A program made the translations under genes and the position numbers. 64,000 bases of DNA, from the NCBI GenBank assembly GCA_003054665.1, contig QAYY01000009.1, positions 62,001-126,000 of the forward strand. The letters run 5' to 3'. This DNA is from Opitutaceae bacterium EW11. GTDB lineage: Bacteria; Verrucomicrobiota; Verrucomicrobiia; Opitutales; Opitutaceae. The notes beneath the pieces are model-generated. The model ran no database searches and had not been told where the DNA came from. It saw only the letters and a program-made list of their open reading frames with translations. Positions 54,617 through 62,601 of the stretch are shown piece by piece; position 1 is the stretch's first letter, and every line of letters starts with the position of its first letter.

Positions 54617-55884
54617 TGGCTCCATTTTTCAAATACGGTCTCTTCGGGGATGAGTTCTCACTCATCGTCGCCTTCGTCACCGGCGTCGGGATGGGTTTCT
54701 TTCTCGAACGCGCCGGTTTCGGCAATGCGCGCCTGCTCGCGGCGCAGTTCTATTTCCGCGACCTTCGCGTGCTGAAGGTTATGTTCACCGCGATTGTGAC
54801 CGCGATGGTCGGTCTGTACGTGCTGGGGGGATTCGGGCTGATGGACCTGTCGTTGATCTATCTCACTCCGACATTCCTCGCTCCCCAGATCGTCGGCGGG
54901 ATCATTCTCGGCATTGGGTTCATCATCGGCGGCTATTGTCCCGGCACGTCCTGTGTCTCGGCCGTTACGGGTCGGATCGACGGCATGGTTTACGTGGCAG
55001 GCATGATCGGAGGACTGCTCGGCTTTGCCGAAGTTTACCCGTCGATCGAACGCTTCGCGAGAAGCACGGGCATGGGGAAAATTACGCTGCCACAGTTGTT
55101 CGACGTCCCGTACGGGCTGCTGGTTTTCGCCGTCGTGTTGATGGCTCTGGGCGCCTTTGTCGCCGCGGAATGGGCGGAAAAGAAGCTCGGTGGAAAAGTA
55201 CCCGCTGCAGGGTCGCTGCTGGAGCCGACGCTCCGCGTGACGCCGGTGCGCGCCTTCGCCGTGAGCCTGGTCGCTCTTGGAGCATTCGCCGCGATCGGCG
55301 GCAGTCCCTACCGAAGTCCGGTTGGAAAGGTCGACGTGCGCGAACTCGCGCTCGAGGCCGGCACGAAGACGGATCACGTGTCGGCGCCCGATCTCGCCGA
55401 CTGGATCATCGAGGGCCGAAACGATTTCATCCTCGTCGATGTGCGGGAGGCCAAAGATTTCGCCGAGTATCACATCCCGGGCGCCATCAACGTCCCGCTT
55501 GCCTCGCTCTCCGGAGATTTCGCCGACCGCAACGAGCGCATTGTCTTCTACAGCGATGGCGGGATTCACGCCGCCCAAGCGTGGCTGCTTCTTCGGTCGC
55601 TCGGTTATCGCGGCGTATACCTGCTTTTCGGCGGGTTGGAGGAATGGAAGGACTCGGTGCTTTTTCCCACGGCTCCAGCGGCAGCAGCTTCGGCTTCTGA
55701 GCAGATCGCCTTCGCGAAACGTGCAGCCGTATCCAAATACTTCGGCGGCGCCGTCCAGGGTGCATCGGCGTCCCCGGGCCCAGCAGTGCCCACTGCGCCC
55801 AAGCTGACGCCTGCCGTCCCGACCGACGCGCCCGCCTCTCCTCCCCCCGCCGCCGCGAAAAAGAAGAAGAAAGAAGGATGCTAG
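54613..55884 (+). CDS. YeeE/YedE transporter with degenerate rhodanese domain
   Basis: The 423-residue protein has a YeeE part with the Cys motif GYCPGTSCVSAVTGRIDGMVY (residues about 110-130), then a soluble rhodanese-like domain (about residues 255-360: ILVDVREAKDFAEYHIPGAINVPLAS). At the catalytic place the sequence is IVFYSDGGIHAA: Ser314 (AGC) instead of Cys, so sulfur transfer by persulfide is not possible there. A Pro/Ala tail ends KKKKKEGC. It may carry sulfur instead of transferring it. Confidence 0.9.
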   Translation: MMAPFFKYGLFGDEFSLIVAFVTGVGMGFFLERAGFGNARLLAAQFYFRDLRVLKVMFTAIVTAMVGLYVLGGFGLMDLSLIYLTPTFLAPQIVGGIILGIGFIIGGYCPGTSCVSAVTGRIDGMVYVAGMIGGLLGFAEVYPSIERFARSTGMGKITLPQLFDVPYGLLVFAVVLMALGAFVAAEWAEKKLGGKVPAAGSLLEPTLRVTPVRAFAVSLVALGAFAAIGGSPYRSPVGKVDVRELALEAGTKTDHVSAPDLADWIIEGRNDFILVDVREAKDFAEYHIPGAINVPLASLSGDFADRNERIVFYSDGGIHAAQAWLLLRSLGYRGVYLLFGGLEEWKDSVLFPTAPAAAASASEQIAFAKRAAVSKYFGGAVQGASASPGPAVPTAPKLTPAVPTDAPASPPPAAAKKKKKEGC

Positions 55885-56124
55885 GGGCGAGCCCCTGCAT
55901 GGCCGGTCCAGCGCCCAGCGCAATCCATCGATTGCCAGTCTGAGCGAGGACGTACGAGATGCGGCACTGGTCCTGCTTTTTGACAGCTCTGCGAACCTCA
56001 TCACCTTTCAAGCCATAGCCACGTCTTCGAGCCCTTCGGTCTGCCGGGTCCCCGCCCAATGACCGTCCGGCCGAAAGGGTGCGACTGGAAACGATCGCGC
56101 CTCCCGTTTGGAAAGAAGACACCC

Positions 56125-56712
56125 ATGAACTTATCGACGGACGCGACCCAGCCGCCCTATTTCGGAGCCCCCGCCTTCAGGCCGGCGAAACGCTCCTTCG
56201 TCAGTGATCCCCGATCCGCCTCCCGCGCGCAAATCGAGCATCTTTTCGTGTCGCCGGGACACAACTACTTCGGGCGCCACGGCTTCCCTGCTGGCGAACA
56301 CCCTCTCGTCGAAGTCGAAGAGATCAGCTGCGTGGCAGGTCGCGGGATCGAGGGGGACCGCTTTTTCGATTACCGCAGCGGATACAAGGGCCAGATCACG
56401 TTTTTTTCCGCGGAGGTCTTCGAGGCGCTTTCCCGCGAGCTCGGTTTGCATTCAGCCCACCCCTCCGCCACGCGACGAAACGTCATCACGCGCGGAATCG
56501 ACCTCAACGCGCTCATCGGCGTCGAGTTCGAGATTCAGGGCGTGCGGTTTGCCGGGACGGAGGAATGCCGACCGTGTTACTGGATGGACCGAGCGCTCGG
56601 CCCCGGTGCCGAAGAGCGGATGAAGGGCCGAGGGGGCCTTCGTGCGCAAATCCTCACCGGCGGCATTCTCCGGCGCCTTCCCGCCGCACAGCGCCAGGCG
56701 ATCCGCAAATAA
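56125..56712 (+). CDS. MOSC domain protein
   Basis: Start placed at ATG 56125 (MNLSTDATQPPYFG), 195 residues; the frame is open upstream without homology. MOSC domains in Moco sulfurases and MarC-type proteins handle molybdenum cofactor; here GRGIEGDRFFDY and the Cys-containing EECRPCYWMDRALGPG (the conserved Cys) are visible. It stands with mobA and the molybdoenzyme, which fits cofactor supply. There are 240 bases since the YeeE gene, without a recognisable gene. Confidence 0.87.
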   Translation: MNLSTDATQPPYFGAPAFRPAKRSFVSDPRSASRAQIEHLFVSPGHNYFGRHGFPAGEHPLVEVEEISCVAGRGIEGDRFFDYRSGYKGQITFFSAEVFEALSRELGLHSAHPSATRRNVITRGIDLNALIGVEFEIQGVRFAGTEECRPCYWMDRALGPGAEERMKGRGGLRAQILTGGILRRLPAAQRQAIRK

Positions 56713-56716
56713 AAGC

Positions 56717-57313
56717 ATGCGCAGGGAGCCCGCGGGAGCGTATTCTGCGACCGTGGGCTTTGATGCACTCGTTCTCGCCGGTGGCCAATCGTCCCGAATG
56801 GGGCGCGACAAGGCCTGGATTGAAGTCGAGGGAACACCGCTTCTCGCGCGACAGCTCGCACTGCTCCGCACGGTCGGCGCCAATGAAGTCTTCATTTCCG
56901 GGCGTTCGGGCGTCGACTATCGAACCTTTGGGTATCCGGTAATTGAAGACGCCTACCCGGACGCAGGCCCCCTCGCCGGAATCGAGCGCGGCCTCGCTCG
57001 CACCGAAAACCGCCAGCTGCTGGTGCTCGCGGTGGATCTTCCCCGCATGACAGCGTTGTACCTCGACGCGCTCGTCCGCCGCGGTTCGCCCGAGCGCGGA
57101 GTGGTTCCCTGCATCAACGGGAAACTGGAGCCGCTCGTCGCGCTGTATCCGAAAGGGGCTCATCCAATCGCCGCACGAGCCCTGGCTGAGCATGCGTACT
57201 CTGTTCAACAGTTCGCCCACGCGTGTCGCCTGGAAAGCCTGGTCGAATTCATGGACGTGCCTGCCGCAGACCAGAGGGTGTTTTTGAACTTCAACACTCC
57301 CGGCGACCTCTGA
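56717..57313 (+). CDS. mobA: Molybdenum cofactor guanylyltransferase MobA
   Basis: MobA attaches GMP to molybdopterin, making the bis-MGD used by the PsrA-type enzyme. The start is uncertain: ATG 56717 (198 residues), four bases after the MOSC stop, or GTG 56753 (186 residues) nearer the conserved FDALVLAGGQSSRMGRDKAW. DAYPDAGPLAGIERGL and VLAVDLPRM are also typical. The product is a little short at the C-terminus but complete. Confidence 0.92.
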   Translation: MRREPAGAYSATVGFDALVLAGGQSSRMGRDKAWIEVEGTPLLARQLALLRTVGANEVFISGRSGVDYRTFGYPVIEDAYPDAGPLAGIERGLARTENRQLLVLAVDLPRMTALYLDALVRRGSPERGVVPCINGKLEPLVALYPKGAHPIAARALAEHAYSVQQFAHACRLESLVEFMDVPAADQRVFLNFNTPGDL

Positions 57314-57418
57314 GGCTTCACGTACCCAGAGACAGTACGGGGCGGTGCGATGCGTCTCTCCCCCTGGGTCGGCCGTCCGACGCCGCCGCGGCCTCGCCCC
57401 ACACGCCAACGCCCCTGG

Positions 57419-57883
57419 CTACCATTTCGTCGCGGTATCGGCCGCTCCAAGCACCGGCCGGCTGCGACAAATCTCGGGAAGCTCGGACAAAAGATCTTTC
57501 AGTTTCGCGAATTCCGCCGGTTTCAAAACGAACGCACAGCACCCGGCCGCCAACGCAGCTCTGACCTCAGGCTCGTAATCGGTGCTGCTCATCGCGACCA
57601 AGTGCATCGGCGGGACGCGCGGATCCGTGCGCAGGGTCCTGACGAACTCGACACCGTTCATGGCCGGCATTCTGAGGTCCGTCAGAACGATATTCGGCAC
57701 GAAGCGCGGGACCTCTTCGTCGGCTCGCAGGATCAGTTCGTAGGCGTGCCGGGCGTCGTCGGCCGTGGCGATCCGCCAATACAGCCCGGTTCGCTCGGCC
57801 GTCAGTCGGAAGAGATTCAGCTGGTCGATGTCATCGTCGATTATCAGCAGGTTGGGCTTGGGCTCCAGGCAGGTCCTGACCAT
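57419..57883 (-). CDS. Single-domain response regulator
   Basis: Start placed at ATG 57883 (MVRTCLEPKPNLLIIDDD), 154 residues; the open frame upstream lacks homology. It has the receiver motifs: acidic IDDD, phospho-acceptor Asp in NIVLTDLRMPAMNG, Ser/Thr in VAMSSTD and Lys in FVLKPAEF. No output domain, so it acts as a relay (CheY/Rcp1-like). No kinase is adjacent. Confidence 0.92.
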   Translation of the reverse strand: MVRTCLEPKPNLLIIDDDIDQLNLFRLTAERTGLYWRIATADDARHAYELILRADEEVPRFVPNIVLTDLRMPAMNGVEFVRTLRTDPRVPPMHLVAMSSTDYEPEVRAALAAGCCAFVLKPAEFAKLKDLLSELPEICRSRPVLGAADTATKW

Positions 57884-58204
57884 GGCCGAAGCTAACGCGA
57901 GATGCGCCGCGCCGAAATAGAGTGCCTTGCCACGCCTGCACGCGGAGTTTTCCCCTGAGAGGCCAAAGGGAAGCGAGGCCAATGGATTTGTACCTAGAAG
58001 CGGTCCGCCGACATCGGACTGTTCGAGTCCGCCGGCGTAGCAGCGAAAAATCTCAGTGGCATCGTGTAGTCTGCGCGACCGCTCTGCCGTCAATCCTCCG
58101 AACCGCAGCTCCGTCCGTGATCTCCTGGTCTGCCATGTCAGGCATGCAATCACAGGCGCAGCCTCACAATCCGCCGGAGCGGCCCCTCCACGAAATCCCA
58201 AATC
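57884..58204. other. Intergenic region between response regulator and acetylesterase
   Basis: About 320 bases between divergent genes. No terminator or clear promoter hexamers are seen; the frames here are shadows. Confidence 0.4.
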
Positions 58205-59920
58205 ATGAAAACCGCCGGGTTCACCCTGTCTCGCTGGGCAGTCGTCGCGCTGCTCGGTCTATTTGCCTCGCTGACCGGATCGCTCCGCGCCGAATCGACG
58301 GCGAAATCGCCCACCGCCGCTCCCGCCTCTGCCAGCCGGCATGCAACGCAATCGGGCGAGTCTGCCGCGTCGAAATCCAATCCCAGCGGCCCGGTGCCGG
58401 CGCCTGACCTCGCGAACAATCCGGCGCCGACGGCGAAGCCCCTGAACCCGGCCCTGCCCAGCATTTTCATCGCGGGAGACTCCACTGCGGCCAAAGGCAA
58501 AGGCGAGATCCAGCAAGGCTGGGGCGTGCCGTTTGCCGACTACTTCGATCCTGCCAAGGTGAACGTTGTAAACCGCGCTCGAGGCGGGCGCAGCGCCCGA
58601 ACCTACATCACCGAGGGACTCTGGGACCAACTGCTCGCGGAAACAAAGGCGGGCGACGTCGTCCTCATCCAGTTCGGGCACAACGACGGCAGCCCCATCA
58701 ACGCCGGGCGCGCTCGCGGCTCCTTGCCGGGCCTCGGCGAGGAGACGGAAACGATCGAAAACATCGTGACCAAGAAAACCGAGGTCGTGCACACCTTCGG
58801 CTGGTACTTGCGCAAGATGATCGCCGACGTGAAGGCGAAGAAAGCCACGCCGATTCTGCTCTCCCTCACGATTCGAAACATCTGGAGGGACGGCCGCCTG
58901 GAGCGGGGTGCAGGCGTTTTCCAGCAATGGACCCACGATACGGCGATCGCGACCGCCGTTCAGTATGTCGACCTCACCACCATCATGGCGGATCAGCTCG
59001 AGCCGATGGGCCAGGAGGCGCTCAAGGCGCTGTATCAGCAGGACCATACACACTTCAACGCCAGGGGCGCAGACATGCATGCGGCCGGGGTCGTCGCCGG
59101 CTTGAAGGGCCTCGACTGGAAAAAGCAACCCGGGCCCGTGAAGGGACTGCTCTCCGCGAAGGGCGAAGCCGTCGCTCCGGAGAGCACGGCGTGGTTGAAA
59201 CTGCCCGTGCCGGCTCGTCCCGGCCTGCCCACTCTTTTCCTCGTTGGAGACTCCACCGTGCGCAACGGCGTGGGTGACGGAATCGACGGTCAATGGGGCT
59301 GGGGCGACTCGCTTCCTGCCTGCTTCGACCTAGCCAAGGTCAACATCGTCAACCGTGCCGTCGGTGGCACGAGTTCCCGAAGCTTTCGCAGCACAGGCTA
59401 TTGGGATCGCGTGCTGAAGATGATGAAGCCCGGCGATTTCGTGATCATTCAGTTTGGCCATAACGACAATGGCGACCGCGGCGGTTTGCCGGGCATCGAC
59501 GAGACCACGCAAACCCGAACCGACGAGAAGACGAAACAGACGGAGACCGTTCACACCTTCGGTTGGTACCTGCGGCAGTACATTTCGGATACGCGGGCAA
59601 AGGGCGCGACCCCGATCCTCTGCTCGCTCGTTCCGCGGAAGAAGTGGGCCGATGGGAAAATCGTCCGGAGCAAGGACACGCACGCCGGATGGGCCGAACA
59701 GGTCGCCAAGGCGGAAAACGCTCCTTTCCTCGACCTCAACGAACTTGTTGCACGCCGCTACGACGCTCTCGGACAGGAAAAGGTGAACGCTCTCTTCGCC
59801 GACGAACACACCCACACCACAAAAGCCGGAGCCAACCTAAACGCCGAAACCGTCGTGGATGCGCTCAGAGGCCTGCCCCAGGATCCGCTCGCACCGTACC
59901 TCAAAGCCGAGGCAAAATAG
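58205..59920 (+). CDS. Tandem SGNH esterase (two CE12-type domains)
   Basis: The 571-residue protein has a signal peptide (about residues 1-28) and an Ala-rich linker (about 30-85). Two SGNH hydrolase domains follow: first with catalytic Ser93 in FIAGDSTAAKG, GHNDGSPIN and DHTHFNARGA; second with Ser350 in FLVGDSTVRNG, GHNDNGDRG and DEHTHTTKAGA. Both resemble rhamnogalacturonan acetylesterases (CE12) that strip acetyl groups from pectin. This complements the GH105-GH28 enzyme 20 kb away. A gene in tandem duplicate form is unusual. Confidence 0.92.
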   Translation: MKTAGFTLSRWAVVALLGLFASLTGSLRAESTAKSPTAAPASASRHATQSGESAASKSNPSGPVPAPDLANNPAPTAKPLNPALPSIFIAGDSTAAKGKGEIQQGWGVPFADYFDPAKVNVVNRARGGRSARTYITEGLWDQLLAETKAGDVVLIQFGHNDGSPINAGRARGSLPGLGEETETIENIVTKKTEVVHTFGWYLRKMIADVKAKKATPILLSLTIRNIWRDGRLERGAGVFQQWTHDTAIATAVQYVDLTTIMADQLEPMGQEALKALYQQDHTHFNARGADMHAAGVVAGLKGLDWKKQPGPVKGLLSAKGEAVAPESTAWLKLPVPARPGLPTLFLVGDSTVRNGVGDGIDGQWGWGDSLPACFDLAKVNIVNRAVGGTSSRSFRSTGYWDRVLKMMKPGDFVIIQFGHNDNGDRGGLPGIDETTQTRTDEKTKQTETVHTFGWYLRQYISDTRAKGATPILCSLVPRKKWADGKIVRSKDTHAGWAEQVAKAENAPFLDLNELVARRYDALGQEKVNALFADEHTHTTKAGANLNAETVVDALRGLPQDPLAPYLKAEAK

Positions 59921-60351
59921 TCCCGAGGCCGCGCTGCTGCCTCGCATCACTCGATCAGGGTTCTATCGACGAGGCCTCGTTTTCGCGGGGACGAAACGGA
60001 AGCTTCTGCTCAATGGCAACGAATCGCCGATTCGTATCGACCATTGCTCCGGGGTCCGCGCAGACAGGGGCAAACGCCGGGGCGAGAATGCTTCGACCTC
60101 GGTCTCTCGGCAGCAACGGAAGCCCCGATGGCGACCCGCTTGGGCGTTCCTAGGCCGTCTCCGTTCGATGGGCGCGCGCCGTGAAGAACGAGCCGGGCAC
60201 TGGATCGGATAGATCAGGTCGTGGGCGCATCGCGCGCGCGTCGACCGAGGGACGTCAATTTCGTTGGACCGGCGGCAGGGCGTCGGCAAGGTGCTCTCCG
60301 TCGAGTCATAGGCAGCGTCGCCAACCCGAGGTCCGTCGTTCCGTCCCACTC
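59921..60351. other. Intergenic region before the ElyC-like gene, nothing recognised
   Basis: 431 bases; several open frames on both strands have no start or composition pointing to a gene. I see no terminator or promoter with confidence. Confidence 0.4.
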
Positions 60352-61134
60352 ATGCTTTTCACTCTGAAGAAGCTCATCACGCTCCTCTTTCTGCCGCTGT
60401 CGTTCTCGATCCTCGTCGGCACCGCCGGCGCCGTGCTGATCTGGCGGAAGAAAACCGAGCGGATCGGCCGCTGGCTACTCGTCGCTTCAGCGCTCGTCCT
60501 GCTGGTCTTCTCGAACAAAGGCGTGGCAGTGCTGCTACTCAGTCCGCTCGAGCTCAGATACTCCGCGATCCGGGAAGCGCACTCGACCGACGAGCTCCCG
60601 GCCGAGCTGCAAGCTTGCCACGCCGTTGTCGTACTCGGCGGTGGCCATGCCGACTCGCCGAGCCTTTCACGGGTAAACCAGCTGAGCACGGCCGCGCTTG
60701 GGCGAACGGCGGAGGCGATCCGAATTTGGCGCCTGCTGCCGAACGCGAGCTACATCGTCTCCGGCCACCACATCAACGGACTCTCTCACGCGCAGGTGCT
60801 TGGAGAGGCTGCCATGTCGCTCGGCGTCCCCGCCGGTCGCATCGTGCGCTTGGACGAGCCACGAGACACAGAGGACGAGATCAACGAACTCGCGCGGCGC
60901 TACGGACATGTTCCGATCGCGATCGTGACTTCGGCCTGGCACATGCCCCGTGTGATGGAGTTGAGCCAGAACGTGGGGCTGCAGGTCGTCCCCTGCCCGT
61001 CGGACTACATGCTGAGACCCGATGCTGATCAGGGCTCGGGCCTCCTGTCCTGGGACATCGGAGCCCTCGAACGGTCCACGAAAGCCGTGCACGAATATCT
61101 CGGCCTGCTCTGGCTGAAGCTCCGCGGGAAATGA
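60352..61134 (+). CDS. ElyC/SanA/YdcF-like DUF218 protein
   Basis: Start at ATG 60352 (MLFTLKKLITLLFLPLSF), 260 residues; the frame extends upstream without homology. Two membrane helices occupy residues about 5-60, and the DUF218 domain follows: ACHAVVVLGGG, AIRIWRLLPNASYIVSGHH and VTSAWHMPRVMEL. ElyC in E. coli affects envelope peptidoglycan lipid carrier handling. It converges on the cbb3 operon. Confidence 0.9.
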   Translation: MLFTLKKLITLLFLPLSFSILVGTAGAVLIWRKKTERIGRWLLVASALVLLVFSNKGVAVLLLSPLELRYSAIREAHSTDELPAELQACHAVVVLGGGHADSPSLSRVNQLSTAALGRTAEAIRIWRLLPNASYIVSGHHINGLSHAQVLGEAAMSLGVPAGRIVRLDEPRDTEDEINELARRYGHVPIAIVTSAWHMPRVMELSQNVGLQVVPCPSDYMLRPDADQGSGLLSWDIGALERSTKAVHEYLGLLWLKLRGK

Positions 61135-61285
61135 CCGACCGCGACGCTCGAAGCGGCTGGCCGACGATGCTCCGTCTCACCTGACCATCGCGTCGGATGG
61201 GCAGCGCCGGCTCTTGAAAACGAAACCAGCTGGACCGGAGAATTACCTCCAGGCCAGCCGATGCGTATTCAAGAGTCGGATCAGC

Positions 61286-61948
61286 CTACTTGATCGCTTC
61301 GAGTTCTTCGGCCGCCCAGGGCTTCCGCTGGCCGACGGCCTTGCGGATCTCAGCGACCTTCTCGGGAGTGATCGGAGCGCCCGTGTTGCCCCACTCCTGG
61401 CGGACATAGGTGAGAATGTACGAGATTTTCTCGTCGGACCAACCGTAGCCCCCCGGACCGAAGGCCGGCATGGCATTGTTGTAGGTGTTGCCCTCGACCT
61501 TAACCGGACCGGAGAGGCCGTTCAGCAGAATGCGGATGACGCGATCCTCGGAGCCGTTAACCCATTCCGACTTCACCAGCGGCGGAAACACTCCCGGCAC
61601 GCCTTGGCCGGTGGGCTGGTGGCAGGCTGCGCAAGTCATGAAGAGCTTTTTGCCCTCGGCAATCGGGTCGACCTTGACCGGAGCGGCGTTGGTCGCAGCC
61701 ATGCTGGGGTCGTAGCGCTCGTCATAGGCGAGCGGATCGAAGCCGGCGCGATGGCGGACGATGTAGATGGCGCCGATGAAGATAATCGCCGAAACGAAAC
61801 CGAGAACGAAGAGCGGCATCGGGGAGTACCCCTCGTGCGGCTCCGGCTTCTCGCGAGCGAGAATGGCGTGGACGTCCTGAATGCTTTCGTCGGACGCGCC
61901 GGCCTGCTCGATTCTCGTGTTATGTTCGCGTGGATCGGGGGTCTTCAT
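61286..61948 (-). CDS. ccoP: cbb3 oxidase subunit CcoP, single-haem
   Basis: Start placed at ATG 61948 (MKTPDPREHNTRIEQAG), 220 residues, by ATGA overlap with ccoO. A membrane helix (about residues 43-65: PLFVLGFVSAIIFIGAIYIV) is followed by one cytochrome c domain with CAACH (C106, C109, H110) and a possible Met ligand in NAMPAF. Usual CcoP has two haem c groups; only one CxxCH is found here. It carries electrons to the oxidase core. Confidence 0.93.
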   Translation of the reverse strand: MKTPDPREHNTRIEQAGASDESIQDVHAILAREKPEPHEGYSPMPLFVLGFVSAIIFIGAIYIVRHRAGFDPLAYDERYDPSMAATNAAPVKVDPIAEGKKLFMTCAACHQPTGQGVPGVFPPLVKSEWVNGSEDRVIRILLNGLSGPVKVEGNTYNNAMPAFGPGGYGWSDEKISYILTYVRQEWGNTGAPITPEKVAEIRKAVGQRKPWAAEELEAIK

Positions 61949-62601
61949 TTCTTGCCCTCCGGATTGGCGGCTGGAGCGACATAGACGCGTCTCGCTTCGT
62001 CCGGATAGGTGTAGGTGTCTTTCAGACTGAGAAGATAAGTCACGAGCGACTCGGCGCGTTCGGTCGGAACGATTTCCCACCCGGCCTCCGGAGCGTAGGC
62101 GGGCGGCAAGCGCAGCGCCTTGGGAGACGGCTCACCGACGATCTTCCGCTTCTCGAAGAGGAACGCGAACGGCGGCATGTTCGAGCCAGCCGAAGTCAGC
62201 TGCGGATCGTAAAGGTGGAGGTAGTGCCATTCCGTCGAGGTCTGGCGCGCGCCGATGTTTCGGAGATCCGGGCCCGTGCGCATCGTGCCAAGCAGCACGC
62301 GCTGCTCGCGGATGTAGTCGCGCGCCACGCTCTGGCGGTCGCCCCAGCCGCGCAGGTCGTCCGCACCGTAGCCGGGCCGGCGGACCTGCTGGGTGTGGCA
62401 GTACATGCATCCAAGATCCTGGTACACGAGTTTGCCCTGCTGGGCCTGCCCGGAAATCGGCAGCGGGTATGCCTTGTTGTCGGACTGGTCGATGACCGGA
62501 GTCAGCTTACCGTAGGCGATCTGGTTGCTCAGGATGATCCCGGTCCAGGAGAACGCCACGGCGAAAAATGCGCCGAGGAAGAGTAGCGGAGCGCGGTTCA
62601 T
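61945..62601 (-). CDS. ccoO: cbb3 oxidase subunit CcoO
   Basis: The 218-residue monohaem subunit starts with a membrane anchor (LLFLGAFFAVAFSWTGIIL) and has CMYCH in VYQDLGCMYCHTQQVRRPGYG, typical of CcoO, then RTGPDLRNIGARQTSTEWHYLHLYDPQ. It passes electrons to CcoN. It overlaps ccoN (upstream) and ccoP (downstream) by four bases each. Confidence 0.96.
   Translation of the reverse strand: MNRAPLLFLGAFFAVAFSWTGIILSNQIAYGKLTPVIDQSDNKAYPLPISGQAQQGKLVYQDLGCMYCHTQQVRRPGYGADDLRGWGDRQSVARDYIREQRVLLGTMRTGPDLRNIGARQTSTEWHYLHLYDPQLTSAGSNMPPFAFLFEKRKIVGEPSPKALRLPPAYAPEAGWEIVPTERAESLVTYLLSLKDTYTYPDEARRVYVAPAANPEGKK

Noticed and set aside
54658-56004. Minus-strand frame of 448 codons
   Set aside because: Antisense to the YeeE-rhodanese gene; composition is that of a shadow.
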